Source: Leptolyngbyaceae cyanobacterium clean351 (GTDB lineage: Bacteria > Cyanobacteriota > Cyanobacteriia > DAIDHW01). From it: a DNA stretch of 64,000 nucleotides. Made by a program: the position numbers and the translations under genes. The stretch's first letter is position 1. Each line of letters begins with the position of its first letter. Shown piece after piece: positions 26,481-36,480 of this stretch. The notes under the pieces were generated by a model that saw nothing but the letters and a program-made list of their open reading frames with translations, was not told the DNA's origin and made no database searches. Location of the stretch: positions 124,001-188,000 of the forward strand of contig DAIDHW010000002.1 in the NCBI GenBank assembly GCA_027451865.1. The letters are read 5' to 3'.

Positions 26481-27413
26481 TCACTCTATACTCAGGCCCC
26501 GGGACTGCCGGCTAGCTAGGTCGTAGATCATCAGAGGACTAGGGGGCTGAGGCTGCAGCTGGTCTTGGGCAATCACCGTCCCTAGGGCCACAATGTGTAC
26601 CAGCAAGTCTTGGTAGTGGGTGTCGTTGAGCTCGTACTCAATTTCCTCCACCTCTATCTTAAGGTTCATGCCCACCACCCCGTCCCCGCCGTGCTTGCGG
26701 ATGTCCTGGCGCAGGCGAGTGCAGGCCAGGTGGCGAGCTTCGTTAAACCCGTGGGTGTACTGACGCACCTCTTGGTTCTGGCTGCTGCCTTGGCCCAGCA
26801 GGCCACCGCGAGTCAGGGCGGCAGTGCCCCAGTCCGTGTGAATGTAGTAGGAGCACAGCCCCAGGGCCACCCCCCGAGGGTAGTAGCCCGCCTGATGAAG
26901 CTGCCAAAATTCCTGGCCGCTCAGATCACTGGTAAAGGGGACTGGTTCCGGGTCCCGGCCGGGGATCCGGATCGCCGTCCCCACCGCCGTGAACTCCACG
27001 GTTTGGGAGCTCCATTCGTAGGCGCGCAACTGCAGCCGGACTCCCACCACCCCGTGGGCTCCCAGGAGAACTGCCTCCTGCTGCATCCGGTGTAAGGCTA
27101 GTTCTCGGGCGGCCAACTGGGCGGCCGTCACAGCAGTAAGCTCACCAGTGTAGGTTTGGTAGCCGCGGAAAAACCCCCAAAAGCTTACCCGATAAAAGCA
27201 AGTTCCCATCACTAGGCCCAGGGGCTGGTAGCCTGCCGCTTCTGTCACCAGGTACTCGTTTACCGTCAGGTCACTGGTGAAAAAACCCCTCTGGTTCTGC
27301 AGACGTTGGCGGGCCTGGCGGGGCAGCTGACCCTGACTGAGGGCCTGGCGGGTAAGTGCCTGATCTCCAGAATCAACCATGGGGAGGTGCGGGGAGTTGA
27401 GAGATACCCTCAT
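26481..27413 (-). CDS. Tandem YbjQ-like (heavy-metal-binding-domain) protein
   Basis: A 310-residue protein containing two related domains. Each has the YbjQ/PF01906-like pattern: domain 1 (about 45-155) 'VTEAAGYQPLGLVMGTCFYR' then 'LGAHGVVGVRLQL'; domain 2 (about 165-285) 'LHQAGYYPRGVALGLCSYYI' then 'HGGDGVVGMNLKIEV'. The repeat indicates internal duplication. Family members are annotated as metal-binding on weak grounds; conserved cysteines are single (CFY, CSY). No membrane segments. It lies downstream of dnaK1's direction of transcription, 37 bases away from its stop. Confidence 0.75.
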   Translation of the reverse strand: MRVSLNSPHLPMVDSGDQALTRQALSQGQLPRQARQRLQNQRGFFTSDLTVNEYLVTEAAGYQPLGLVMGTCFYRVSFWGFFRGYQTYTGELTAVTAAQLAARELALHRMQQEAVLLGAHGVVGVRLQLRAYEWSSQTVEFTAVGTAIRIPGRDPEPVPFTSDLSGQEFWQLHQAGYYPRGVALGLCSYYIHTDWGTAALTRGGLLGQGSSQNQEVRQYTHGFNEARHLACTRLRQDIRKHGGDGVVGMNLKIEVEEIEYELNDTHYQDLLVHIVALGTVIAQDQLQPQPPSPLMIYDLASRQSRGLSIE

Positions 27414-27449
27414 CTTGGCACAGGAGCCTGGAGGTGAGCAAGCTAGCCC

Positions 27450-29447
27450 CTAGAACCACTCGTCGTCCTCGTCTTTCCAGCGTCGAGGATAGTCCGTATC
27501 CCGGCGCGACTCGCGATTGGGTTCTCTAAAGGGGGGATACTCCCGGGCCCGGGAGCGCTCAGAACGGGGGTTGTCCCCGGCTAGGCGGCGCTTCACCGAG
27601 TCAATAATGCTCTCTTCTTCCTCCTCGTCTTCGTAGCGGCGGTCAATTTCTCGCTTGATGTCGTAGAGCAAGTCCTGGAGACTCGATTGGGTGCGGTCCA
27701 TCCCGGCATCGTCCCCCTGGGCAACGCTGTCGCGCAGACTTTTGACTAGGGGTTCGATCCGGCTGCGGTAGCGGGCGGCAAACTGCATTCCGTAATCTAG
27801 GGCGATTTCCCGCAGCTTGAGTTCTGCTTCGTTGGCCAGAGCCTCCGCCTGGTTGCGCCGCTCGATCCGCTGCCGCTGCTGCCGGTCGGTCTTGGCGTGC
27901 TTTTCGGCTGCCTGGAGCATCGATTGCACTTCCTGCTCACTCAGGGTGGAGGCTCCCTGCACGGTGATACTTTGTTCCCGTCCGGTCATGCGGTCCATGG
28001 CCGTGACCTGCAGGATACCGTTGGCATCGATATCAAAGGAGACTTGGATCTGGGGCACGCCCCGGGGGGCCAAGGGGATCCCAGCTAACTTGAAGCGGCC
28101 CAGGGACTTGTTATCGATCGCCATCTCCCGTTCCCCCTGCAGCACGTGCACCTCAACGGTGGTTTGGTTATCGCTGGCGGTGGAAAACACGTCTGAGCGG
28201 CGCACGGGGATAGTAGTGTTGCGGGGAATCAGTTTTTTGGTTACTCCGCCACTGGTCTCTAGACCCAGGGAGAGGGGAGTGACATCTAGCAGCAGCACGT
28301 CCTTGAGGTCACCGGCTAGAATCGCCCCCTGGATCGCTGCTCCTACCGCCACCACCTCATCGGGGTTGACGTGTTGGTTAGGCTCACGGTTGACCAGGGA
28401 GCGCACCAGTTGCTGGACGAAGGGAATCCGGGTTGACCCCCCCACCAGGACTACCTCGTCGATCTGGTCGGGGGTGAGGCGGGCATCTGCCAGGGCCCGT
28501 TTGACCGGCTGGCGCAGTCGACTCACCAGATCACCACACAGACCCTCCAGCTGGGACCGGGTGAGTCGGGTTTCCAGGTGTAAGGGGCCGTCCTCCGTAG
28601 CGTCGATGAAGGGGAGGCTAATATCAGTCACCATTACCCCCGACAGTTCAATTTTGGCTTTCTCGGCTGCCTCCGTCAGCCGCTGGAGGGCTTGGCGGTT
28701 GCGGCGCAGGTCAACCCCCTGCTCCTGTAAAAACTGCTCCGCTAGGTAGTCGACGATCTTGTTATCAAAGTCGCTCCCTCCTAACTGACTGTCGCCACTG
28801 GTGGCCCGCACCTCAAACATGCGCTCTCCCACCTCGAGAATGCTCACGTCGAAGGTACCGCCTCCCAGGTCAAACACCAGAATAGTTTGATTATCTTGGC
28901 GTTCTAGACCGTAGGCTAGGGCCGCCGCCGTGGGTTCGTTGAGGATCCGCTTCACCTGCAGGCCGGCGATCCGCCCGGCGTCTCGGGTAGCCTGGCGCTG
29001 GGAGTCGTTGAAGTAGGCAGGCACGGTGATCACCGCCTCGGTGACCGGCTCCCCTAGGTGGCGACTAGCCTCCTCCGCTAGCTTGCGCAGGACCATAGCT
29101 GAGAGCTCCTCGGGGGCAAAGTCACGCCGCAGGCGGGGGCACTTAATGCGAATGTTATCCTCCTCGTCACGGCGGATGGTGTAAGGGACCCGTTTAGACT
29201 CGGGGGACAGTTCCGAGTACTTGCGGCCGATGAAGCGCTTAATCCAATAGAAAGTATTTTGGGGATTGAGCACCCCCTGGCGCCGGGCCATCTGCCCTAC
29301 CAGACGCTCCTCATCCTTGGTGAAGGCGACCACGGAGGGGGTAGTGCGCGTCCCCTCTGCGTTGGCAATAACTACCGGCTTCCCCCCTTCCATTACCGCC
29401 ACAACTGAGTTAGTTGTGCCTAGGTCAATGCCGACAATTTTGCCCAT
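27450..29447 (-). CDS. dnaK1: Hsp70 chaperone DnaK (DnaK1-type)
   Basis: A 665-residue Hsp70. I start at ATG 29447, giving the canonical [20 protein letters not shown]; longer starts add unrelated residues. ATPase motifs are complete: phosphate 1 'GIDLGTTNS', phosphate 2 '[17 protein letters not shown]', adenosine '[13 protein letters not shown]'. The linker and substrate domain follow ('[16 protein letters not shown]'). The tail is a long charged stretch ([20 protein letters not shown] onward) ending DDEWF, the DnaK1 style, unlike the EEVD/VIDAEY-type tail of the second copy at 60 kb. No CIRCE element seen upstream. Confidence 0.95.
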   Translation of the reverse strand: MGKIVGIDLGTTNSVVAVMEGGKPVVIANAEGTRTTPSVVAFTKDEERLVGQMARRQGVLNPQNTFYWIKRFIGRKYSELSPESKRVPYTIRRDEEDNIRIKCPRLRRDFAPEELSAMVLRKLAEEASRHLGEPVTEAVITVPAYFNDSQRQATRDAGRIAGLQVKRILNEPTAAALAYGLERQDNQTILVFDLGGGTFDVSILEVGERMFEVRATSGDSQLGGSDFDNKIVDYLAEQFLQEQGVDLRRNRQALQRLTEAAEKAKIELSGVMVTDISLPFIDATEDGPLHLETRLTRSQLEGLCGDLVSRLRQPVKRALADARLTPDQIDEVVLVGGSTRIPFVQQLVRSLVNREPNQHVNPDEVVAVGAAIQGAILAGDLKDVLLLDVTPLSLGLETSGGVTKKLIPRNTTIPVRRSDVFSTASDNQTTVEVHVLQGEREMAIDNKSLGRFKLAGIPLAPRGVPQIQVSFDIDANGILQVTAMDRMTGREQSITVQGASTLSEQEVQSMLQAAEKHAKTDRQQRQRIERRNQAEALANEAELKLREIALDYGMQFAARYRSRIEPLVKSLRDSVAQGDDAGMDRTQSSLQDLLYDIKREIDRRYEDEEEEESIIDSVKRRLAGDNPRSERSRAREYPPFREPNRESRRDTDYPRRWKDEDDEWF

Positions 29448-29562
29448 GGACAGCCGTTTGCTCCACCGAGATAACCTGGTTTGGTTGGCCTGGACACCGG
29501 ACTCCCAGCTCAACCACTGTGGTGACAATTGTAACGAATGAATGCGCTCGTGGGTAGGGCCC

Positions 29563-31239
29563 CTAGGGGTTGCTCCAGCGGCTGGCAATGGGCATCCGCC
29601 AGCCAGTACCGAAGGCCCGGTCCGTGACCTTTAAACCCGGCGGGGCCTGGCGGCGCTTGAATTCCGCGCGGGCCACCAGTTTAGCCACCTCACCTACTAC
29701 CCCGGCTGGGTAGCCCTCGGCCACGATCTGGGCCGGGGATTGGTGCTCCTGGATCAGGCGCTCAAGGATACCGTCGAGCAGCTCGTACTCAGGCAGGCTG
29801 TCTTGGTCTAACTGCCCGGGGCGCAGCTCGGCGCTGGGGGGCTTGGTGAGTACGGCGGCGGGAATTACGCTCCCCGGTTGGTGGTGCAGCCAATGGCTCA
29901 GGGCGTATACCTGGGTCTTGGGTAGGTCGGCAATCACTGCCAGGCCGCCGCTCATGTCCCCGTAGAGGGTGCAGTAGCCCACCGCCAGCTCCGATTTATT
30001 ACCAGTAGATAGCAGCAGGTGGCCAAACTTATTGGCGATGGCCATCAGTAGATTACCCCGGATTCGCGACTGGATGTTTTCCTCAGCAATCCCTGCCGGC
30101 AGACCGTGAAATAGAGGTTCTAGGGTTTGGGCGTAGGCGCTCATCAGCTCACCAATCGCCAGGGTAGTAGTTTCAATCCCCAGGCGCCGGCCAAGCTCGA
30201 GGGCATCCCGGATCGAGTGGTCAGAACTGAAGGGGGAGGGCATGAGCACCCCTAGCACCCGCTCTGGCCCCAAGGCCGCCTGGGCGATCACCGCCACCAG
30301 GGAGGAGTCGATCCCGCCGCTAAGACCCACCAGGGCCCGCTCGAAACCACACTTGCGGCTGTAGTCACGCACCCCGAGCACCAGAGCTGCCCAGAGCTCA
30401 GCCTCGGCGGCAGGGGGTTGAAAGGCCCGATGCCCCCAGCGAAAGTCCCGGGTCTGGAGGTCAAAATCCACCAGCAGTAGGTCCGTCTCAAAGGCTTTGC
30501 CCTGGGCCACTAGTTCCCCCTGACGATTGAAGACTAGGGTCCGGCCATCAAAAATCAAGTCGTCATTGCCCCCTACCTGGTTGATGTACGCCAAGGGGTA
30601 GCCGTGGCGCCGCACGCCGTGGGCGAGCATCCGCTCCCGCAGCTGGGGTTTACCGAGGGTGTAGGGAGAGGCGGCAGTGTTGACCACCAAGTCTACTCCC
30701 CGGCTGACCAGCTCCGCCACCGGGTCAGTGCTGTAGTGGCGCTGACCCCAGAACTCCTCATCATTCCAGAGGTCTTCACAGATGGTCACACCCACCTGTA
30801 CCTGGGAATCTAGGAGGGTAAACACGTTCACCATCGTCCCGGGCTGGAAGTAGCGCCCTTCGTCAAAGACGTCGTAGGTGGGTAGGAGGCGCTTGGGAAA
30901 GTACTGGTGTACAGATTGGTCTTGAATTAGGGCCATGGTGTTGAACAGAGGCTTCCCCCCCTCTTGGGGCTGTTCGAGGCGCCATTGCACCGTACCGACT
31001 AACACCGTGAGGGGGGCCGGTACCTGCCGGGCTAATTCCCGGAGCACCTGGTCCATCCAGGCTACAAATCCTGGCCCGAGCAACAGGTCCCGGGGGGGAT
31101 AGCCACACAGGGATAGTTCCGGGGTGATCATCAGGGTGGCCCCAGCTGCCACGGCCTGCCGGGCCGCCTGGAGGATCCCAGCGGCGTTACCCTCTAGGTC
31201 ACCGATGGTCGGGTTCAGCTGGGCGAGGGCTACTTTCAT
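29563..31239 (-). CDS. nadE: Glutamine-dependent NAD+ synthetase
   Basis: Last step of NAD synthesis: amidates deamido-NAD using glutamine ammonia. N-terminal nitrilase-like glutaminase (about 1-250) has the triad in '[13 protein letters not shown]' (Glu41), '[15 protein letters not shown]' (Lys) and '[11 protein letters not shown]' (Cys). The C-terminal synthetase (about 280-558) has the PP-loop '[15 protein letters not shown]', '[19 protein letters not shown]' and '[11 protein letters not shown]'. 558 residues, normal. Its start overlaps the preceding membrane-protein gene by 41 bases, suggesting translational coupling. Confidence 0.97.
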   Translation of the reverse strand: MKVALAQLNPTIGDLEGNAAGILQAARQAVAAGATLMITPELSLCGYPPRDLLLGPGFVAWMDQVLRELARQVPAPLTVLVGTVQWRLEQPQEGGKPLFNTMALIQDQSVHQYFPKRLLPTYDVFDEGRYFQPGTMVNVFTLLDSQVQVGVTICEDLWNDEEFWGQRHYSTDPVAELVSRGVDLVVNTAASPYTLGKPQLRERMLAHGVRRHGYPLAYINQVGGNDDLIFDGRTLVFNRQGELVAQGKAFETDLLLVDFDLQTRDFRWGHRAFQPPAAEAELWAALVLGVRDYSRKCGFERALVGLSGGIDSSLVAVIAQAALGPERVLGVLMPSPFSSDHSIRDALELGRRLGIETTTLAIGELMSAYAQTLEPLFHGLPAGIAEENIQSRIRGNLLMAIANKFGHLLLSTGNKSELAVGYCTLYGDMSGGLAVIADLPKTQVYALSHWLHHQPGSVIPAAVLTKPPSAELRPGQLDQDSLPEYELLDGILERLIQEHQSPAQIVAEGYPAGVVGEVAKLVARAEFKRRQAPPGLKVTDRAFGTGWRMPIASRWSNP

Positions 31240-31864
31240 GGAGAGGAGGGCGCAGGCAAAGGTAAACTAGGGGTCCTAAAAGCGGCACTAGGCTCACTGC
31301 CCAGAACACCACCGGCGACCTGAGTCCCCGGCGAGCTAGATCGTCCCCTAGCAAGACAGGAAACAGCACTGCCAGCAGTACGAAGTCTAGCCCCATCACG
31401 TGAATGAACCGACTTGTCAGCCACTGGTGGCTAAAGTCTGCCCAGTCTCCCCCCCCCAGGCCATACCTCCCTAAGGCCAGGGCTCCGAGGGTGAGGGCCA
31501 CCCCCGTCCAGCGGGAGTCTAGACAACGCAGTAGGGGAGTCACAGGCCCCACAAACTGGGGCTGGGGTTGGCGCAGACCCAGGTAGGGGAGCAGGGCAAA
31601 GGAGCCTACCGCCATGGCCCCTAGGGTAAAGGGCCAGGCAGGGACCCGTTGGCCCCGACCGTCAGCCAGGGTCACACAGGCGTAAACCAGGGGCCACACT
31701 CCCATCAAGTTGAACAGAGCCACTACCAGGGGGTTAATTCCCTGCCACTGGCCCTGGGCTAAGCGCTGGATCAAAGCCCAAGTGTCCCCTTGGTCTGGGG
31801 GCGCAAAGCCAAAGGCATAGACCCCCAGGCCTACCCAGAGCACCCAGTAAAAAAGGCGGGGCAT
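31199..31864 (-). CDS. Multi-pass membrane protein of unknown function
   Basis: A 221-residue protein with five to six predicted membrane helices, e.g. 'LFYWVLWVGLGVYAFGF', 'FNLMGVWPLVYACVTLA', 'FTLGAMAVGSFALLPYLGL', 'FVLLAVLFPVLLG' and 'VVFWAVSLVPLLGPLVYLCL'. This matches cyanobacterial/plastid membrane proteins of unknown role. Its ATG overlaps the chlP stop (TGATG) and its end overlaps the nadE start by 41 bases, so three genes form one translationally packed unit. Confidence 0.8.
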   Translation of the reverse strand: MPRLFYWVLWVGLGVYAFGFAPPDQGDTWALIQRLAQGQWQGINPLVVALFNLMGVWPLVYACVTLADGRGQRVPAWPFTLGAMAVGSFALLPYLGLRQPQPQFVGPVTPLLRCLDSRWTGVALTLGALALGRYGLGGGDWADFSHQWLTSRFIHVMGLDFVLLAVLFPVLLGDDLARRGLRSPVVFWAVSLVPLLGPLVYLCLRPPLHESSPRPAEPDHR

Positions 31865-33084
31865 CAGGGAGCGAGGGCGTGGCCCCGCAGGAGGCTGCCG
31901 AGAGTCTTGGCGGTGATCTTCAGCTGCACTAGGGGGTTAGCCGGAACTACGGTTTTGTACAGGTAGCTTTCGAAGGTCAGCCGCTGTACATCTAGGTCCG
32001 AACACATCTCCACAAAGGCTTCCCGGGTAGCATCGGACCGGTAGAACACCGTCTGCAGCAGGTCTAGGACTTTGTAGGTCAGTCCGTACTGGCGGTCCCA
32101 CTGCTGGAGATACTGCTTCAGCTGAGCCTCGGTGGGAATTCGCCGCCCTTGATCCGAGACCCGGGCAATGGTCTCGGCACACATGCGAGCCGACTTAGCA
32201 GCAAAGTAAATTCCCTCACCGGAGGACTTGGTAACGGTGCCAGCGGCGTCTCCCACTAGGGCGACCCGACCCACTACCCGCCGCGGCCGGGGGTGTTCTG
32301 GGATCGGGTGCGCTTCGATCTTGATTATCTTGCCCCCCCGCAGCTTGGCGGCCGCCCGGGCCCGGATCCCGGCCTGGAATTTCTTGATATCAGCCTTGTA
32401 GCGCTGCATGGTGCCGGTGCCCACCGCGACGTGGTCGTACTTGGGGAATACCCAGGCGTAGAAGTCGGGGGAAACATCATTACCCACGTACATTTCCGCT
32501 AGGTCTTCGTAGTAGTTCATCTTGTCTTCGGGGAGGCGGATGCGTTCCTGGAAGGCGATGGCGTAGTTGTAGTCCCCCGCGTCGATGGCCTTGGCCACCC
32601 GGGAGTTTGCCCCGTCTGCCCCGATCACCACGTCTACCTGAAGACTTTGGGCTGTCCCCTCCACACTCCCATCGCCGTGGTCAGCGTAGTGGAGGGTGTA
32701 GGCGCCGGTCTGACTAGTGGGTAACTCGAGACTATAGACAGTGCCGTTAATCAAATGGGCCCCCAGGTCTACGGCCCGCTGGCGCAAAAAGCCGTCTAGG
32801 ACTTCCCGCCGACACATACCAATGTATTCTTCTTCCCGGGTCAGATTAATGTCTACCTCCACGTTGGAGGGGGAGATCATTTTCATCTTCCGCACCCGCC
32901 GGTCAATGATCTGGGGAGGCAGATCAAACTCCGAGACCATACACAGGGGGATGGCTCCGCCGCAGGGCTTGACGTTGTCTAACTTGCGTTCGAAAAGGTA
33001 GGTTTCAATACCTGCTTTCACTAGGGTCTCAGCGGCAGAAGAGCCTGCCGGACCTGCCCCTACTACTGCCACTCGTAGTGCCAA
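31864..33084 (-). CDS. chlP: Geranylgeranyl reductase
   Basis: Reduces geranylgeranyl diphosphate (or geranylgeranyl-chlorophyll) to the phytyl form for chlorophyll, tocopherol and phylloquinone. The FAD-binding loop VAVVGAGPAGSSAAETL is at residues 5-21; 'LFERKLDNVKPCGGAIP' and 'GDAAGTVTKSSGEGIYFAAK' are ChlP signatures. 406 residues, normal. First gene of a minus-strand unit with the membrane protein and nadE; divergent from ispD with about 190 bases between. Confidence 0.97.
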   Translation of the reverse strand: MALRVAVVGAGPAGSSAAETLVKAGIETYLFERKLDNVKPCGGAIPLCMVSEFDLPPQIIDRRVRKMKMISPSNVEVDINLTREEEYIGMCRREVLDGFLRQRAVDLGAHLINGTVYSLELPTSQTGAYTLHYADHGDGSVEGTAQSLQVDVVIGADGANSRVAKAIDAGDYNYAIAFQERIRLPEDKMNYYEDLAEMYVGNDVSPDFYAWVFPKYDHVAVGTGTMQRYKADIKKFQAGIRARAAAKLRGGKIIKIEAHPIPEHPRPRRVVGRVALVGDAAGTVTKSSGEGIYFAAKSARMCAETIARVSDQGRRIPTEAQLKQYLQQWDRQYGLTYKVLDLLQTVFYRSDATREAFVEMCSDLDVQRLTFESYLYKTVVPANPLVQLKITAKTLGSLLRGHALAP

Positions 33085-33273
33085 AGGTTGCTCTCCGCGC
33101 TTATCTATTCAGGATGCATGGTATCACATGGGCCCGGGGGCCGCAGAGGCAGAGGGCCCGGAGCTTAGGGAAGTGCAACTTAACGTTGCGGATCTTAACA
33201 ACTCCCCTCGGGGCCCCGGAGGCGTCAGAACCGGTGATAATTATCTGTCGTAACCTCATACTGCTTTCCCTTG

Positions 33274-33960
33274 GTGCACTTACTAATTGCTGCTGCCGGG
33301 CAGGGCCGCCGGATGGGCAGTCAGCGCAACAAACTCCTGCTGCCCCTTGGTGGAGTGCCCCTGATTACCTGGACTCTGCGAGCGGTGGCGGCGGCACACC
33401 AGATCGAGTGGCTAGGGATCATTAGCCAAGCCGAAGACTGGCCTGATCTTCGGGAAATTCTGGCCCTGGTGCCCCTGGCAGTCCCGGTCCAATTAATTTT
33501 GGGGGGAGCTACCCGGCAAGAGTCGGTTTGGCGGGGATTGGCTGCTCTCCCCCTTGCTGCCGAGCGGGTGCTGATCCATGACGGGGCCCGGGCCCTGGCT
33601 ACTCCTGAACTGCTTGACCAGTGTGCCCTGGCCCTTGAAAGTACCTCTGCCCTGGTAGCGGCCGTCCCTGTCAAGGACACCATCAAAGTCGCCGACCCGG
33701 CGGGCCAGTGGATCGAGAGTACCCCAGACCGTCAGCGCCTCTGGGCGGCCCAAACCCCCCAGGGTTTCCAAGTAGAGTGCCTCAAGGGGTGTCACCAGCA
33801 GGCCCAGGCCGAGGGGTGGGAGGTCACGGATGATGCGGCTTTGTTGGAGCGCTGTGGGTTACCCGTGCAGATTGTTATGGGGGAAGAGAGCAATCTCAAG
33901 GTTACTACCCCCTTTGATTTGGCGGTGGCCGAGCTGATCCTAAGTCGCCGCCACCCCTAG
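33274..33960 (+). CDS. ispD: 2-C-methyl-D-erythritol 4-phosphate cytidylyltransferase
   Basis: Third step of the MEP isoprenoid pathway. The nucleotide-binding loop AAAGQGRRMGSQRNKLLLPL is at the N-terminus, 'VLIHDGARALATPEL' in the middle and 'VTDDAALLERCGL' near the C-terminus. GTG 33274 gives the family start (VHLLIAAAG); a TTG one codon upstream is possible. About 228 residues, normal. Divergent from chlP, which also serves isoprenoid metabolism, so a shared control region is plausible. Ends in a four-base overlap with the convergent DUF1400 gene. Confidence 0.95.
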   Translation: MHLLIAAAGQGRRMGSQRNKLLLPLGGVPLITWTLRAVAAAHQIEWLGIISQAEDWPDLREILALVPLAVPVQLILGGATRQESVWRGLAALPLAAERVLIHDGARALATPELLDQCALALESTSALVAAVPVKDTIKVADPAGQWIESTPDRQRLWAAQTPQGFQVECLKGCHQQAQAEGWEVTDDAALLERCGLPVQIVMGEESNLKVTTPFDLAVAELILSRRHP

Positions 33961-34487
33961 GGCGTGGGAGTGGTCCCCATTAGGTCCTTAAGGGAGCCGT
34001 CCCGGGCAATCTTGACTAGCTTAGCCACGTTGATGCTGACATTAGAGCCCGGGTAAGCCTCGAGGAAACTCACTAAACCTAAGCCTCCCGGCTGGAGGGT
34101 AGCCAACACCAGGGCAGCGCGCAGGGCAGTCACCCCAGCATCATCGGGCCGGATGAATATGGGGGACACCCGCTCGAGCAGCTTCGTACCCAAGGGCGAA
34201 TAGACTAAATCTGAGACCTTGACAGTACTTAGGGGGAAGGTGGTCTTGAGGGTTATTTGCAATCCAGCGCGGTCCTTGGGCTTCACCATGTCTAAAAAGC
34301 CTCGCAGGTCTGGGGAGACCTGGCCAGTGGTGATGTACTGACGCAGATCGGCAACGGAAATGGAGCGTTCAAAGGGACCATACCAGAAGGAGACGGTTTG
34401 GGCTGCCCGGGCTGGGGTGGCTAGGCCTAGGGCTGCTCCCGCCGCCAATCCCAATCCCACGAGCAGGCCAGGCAATTTTTTCATCAT
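33957..34487 (-). CDS. DUF1400-type secreted protein (alpha/beta hydrolase N-domain family)
   Basis: A 176-residue exported protein: signal peptide at about 1-28 (LLVGLGLAAGAALGLATPARA, cut after ARA), then a DUF1400 domain with 'VSFWYGPFERSISVADLRQY' and 'FPLSTVKVSDLVYSPLGTKL'. In longer cyanobacterial proteins DUF1400 precedes an alpha/beta hydrolase domain; here only the N-domain is encoded. Next comes a degraded region, so this may be a natural short form or a truncated relic. Confidence 0.8.
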   Translation of the reverse strand: MMKKLPGLLVGLGLAAGAALGLATPARAAQTVSFWYGPFERSISVADLRQYITTGQVSPDLRGFLDMVKPKDRAGLQITLKTTFPLSTVKVSDLVYSPLGTKLLERVSPIFIRPDDAGVTALRAALVLATLQPGGLGLVSFLEAYPGSNVSINVAKLVKIARDGSLKDLMGTTPTP

Positions 34488-34929
34488 GGCGGGTAGCCCC
34501 CTGGACTAAGTTAGGACCAATCACACCCGATCTTATCAAAGTTTTGCGGGGTTAGACCCCCCCTAGCTCTGGTCTGGTTAGTTAGGACGGGGAAAAGCTG
34601 ACCCCATAATCAAAAAGAAAATCAGCAATAAACCATGAATAAAGGTTTGAATTTGATCTAATTCACTGCGGCACCAAAAACTTTTAATTGTTTTCTAACC
34701 TGCTACTCGCTAGTGAAACTATGAAGCTACATCGTCCAGTGCGAGATGTTATCAATAATTTCACGGGCAGACGAATCTCGACCTTTCGCTTCAGTTTCCC
34801 CTACCTCTGGAATTGTTGGCAATTTCCATTTTAGGATTGGGTAGCGTGGCAGTTTGGGCAGGCTGGCAAAGTGCTGGAAACTGCCGCACCCATCCAGGGG
34901 AACCAGATAAATTGGAATTTGAAGTCTGG
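34488..34929. other. Degraded intergenic sequence, possible sensor-kinase fragment
   Basis: No intact gene. In the plus strand around 34803-34870 a short frame reads LPLELLAISILGLGSVAVWA, a hydrophobic segment of the kind found in sensor kinases; placed before a response-regulator fragment it hints at a lost two-component pair. The AT content is higher than in neighbouring core genes. Confidence 0.3.
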
Positions 34930-35202
34930 TATTAAGTCATCTCACCCGTGAAGTTTACCGGTGTAACCAACTAATTAACTGCCAAAGAATTTGACCTATT
35001 AGAGTTTCTTCTACGTCATCTCTACCAGGTCATTACCCGTGATCAGATTCTTAAAAAGATGTGGGGCTACGACTTTATGGGTGAATCAAATATCATTGAT
35101 GTCTATGCCCGTCCCCTACGTATCAAGTTAGAAGCAAGCAATCCAAAACGCTTGCTATATACTGTTCGAGGAGTTGGTTATGTTCTACGCGAGCATGCTT
35201 AG
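34930..35202 (+). pseudogene. OmpR/PhoB-type response regulator, C-terminal DNA-binding domain only
   Basis: From 34975 the frame reads '[20 protein letters not shown]', '[13 protein letters not shown]', '[14 protein letters not shown]' and ends '[14 protein letters not shown]', which is the winged-helix output domain of OmpR-family regulators. Just upstream '[13 protein letters not shown]' continues the match in another frame, so there is a frameshift near 34975. The receiver domain is gone. Not functional. Confidence 0.8.
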
Positions 35203-35592
35203 GGTCTTTTCCGTAAGTAGATGCTAAACTGCCCACAAACAAATATTGACCGAGAAGCGCTGATTTTAGAGGTGTTTTCAAAACCTTCTCCAAAATCTCG
35301 ATCTGCCAGTGGTAAGGAGTAGGATACTCTTCTCTGGTCTCTTTTTTCTGCCTTAAGCTTTCTTGCGGCACGTCTGTCCCATAAGGCAGTAGCATTGTCG
35401 CTACAGGAGGGCTATCCCGAATGGGAAGCCGAGGGTTTACCCGCTCACTGCCGAGTGTCTGTTTCGACCGACTGACACTCACTTCTTGAATTTCCCCGTT
35501 CTATCGAGACAAGATCCGCGATGACTGAAGACACGCCCCTGGCACAATAACCTTTGATTCGGTCTGTTTGCTTTTTCTGCACCTTAGAAATT
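35203..35592. other. Unassigned degraded sequence
   Basis: About 390 bases between two gene remnants. A minus-strand frame over 35123-35482 gives 119 residues without a family resemblance I can name, and it overlaps the response-regulator relic, so I do not call it. Nothing else supported. Confidence 0.3.
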
Positions 35593-35922
35593 ATGTCCTT
35601 CTGGGAAAGACTGTCTCCTAGTCGCCACCCGTCAGTGTCCAAGCTACTACGGTGGGGCAGTAATTTAGGGCTAGTGGCCCTGAATAAGCTGCTACTGCGG
35701 ACTATCTTCCTCCTAGCGGCGGTAGGGTTTGCGGCAATCACCACTGCCACCGCTATATTTAGTCACGGGAATGTCAGCTTATCTCGCCCCATTGATCCTC
35801 TGCTGCGCTGCTTCATCGTTACTCCCGATATGCATCGGATTCATCATTCGGTAGTTATTCAAGAAACCAATAGCAACTACGGATTTAACCTCCCCTGGTG
35901 GGACTACCTGTTCGACACCTAA
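35593..35922 (+). pseudogene. Sterol desaturase family protein, internally deleted
   Basis: The segment 'SKLLRWGSNLGLVALNKLLL' matches the N-terminal part of sterol desaturase/fatty-acid hydroxylase family membrane proteins and 'FIVTPDMHRIHHSVV' plus 'NSNYGFNLPWWDYLFDT' the C-terminal di-iron histidine motif (HxxHH). Between them roughly 110 residues, including the first histidine clusters, are missing in frame. With iron ligands lost the product cannot be an active oxygenase. Confidence 0.75.
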
Positions 35923-36149
35923 CTGAACCAGAAGTGCTGCAAGAAAGCTTAAGGTGGATCCCCATTGATCAAAACCCTTTTACCAAGAGTACTATTACTG
36001 CCAAGTATTGCCAAATTTCTTGAAGAAACTATCACTGAATGACGACCTAGTTTTGAACACACGCTTGTTTTTGCGAGGTCTGGTTAACCTTCGTACTTGA
36101 TAGGAGTTTAACGGGCAACGGAATATCTAATTGCCAAGAACCTAAATGG
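35923..36149. other. Unassigned degraded sequence
   Basis: No gene or RNA recognised. The first bases still encode weak traces of the desaturase tail; the rest is spacer up to the transposase fragment. Confidence 0.3.
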
Positions 36150-36435
36150 TATGACCCCCGAAAATGGAGTCGGGGCTATGGATTGAGGCTTTGCAAGTTG
36201 GGAATTTCTCGACGAATTAAGCGTCATCCAAACCCGATTTGTTCTGCGTATTAGAGACAATATAAAAACCGAATTAGAGCATGGGAGCTATCGGGTTGTT
36301 GGGTTTTGTGGCCTAGAGCATTGCAGTGAATTTCGGCTGGCAACTAATTTACGGCAACTGACTAATGAAGAGATTGGTGAGGTTTATCATAACCGCACTT
36401 ATAAACAAGGTTCTGCTGGGCTTAATCCTTCCTGA
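36150..36435 (+). pseudogene. IS4-type transposase fragment
   Basis: The frame reads 'GAMD-stop-GFASWEFLDELS', 'TRFVLRIRDNIKTELEHGSY' and 'EFRLATNLRQLTNEEIGEVY', i.e. the part of an IS4-family DDE transposase from the second catalytic Asp (MDRGF, with the Arg codon now TGA) to the start of the Y-(2)R-(3)E-(6)K signature, which is broken after 'YHNRTY'. N-terminal half and terminal inverted repeats are not visible. Relic of an insertion sequence and a likely agent of the local gene damage. Confidence 0.7.
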
Positions 36436-36480
36436 AGTGCCCGGCCTTTGATGTCCCCCTAGCTCATGGTGTCTAGCTCC

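Noticed and set aside
27817-28749. 310-residue plus-strand frame opposite dnaK1
   Set aside because: Low-complexity Ser/Arg translation of the antisense strand of a clear Hsp70 gene; a similar shadow occurs opposite dnaK2 (60279-60902).
35123-35482. 119-residue minus-strand frame in the degraded region
   Set aside because: Overlaps a response-regulator relic on the other strand and shows no family pattern or ribosome site.
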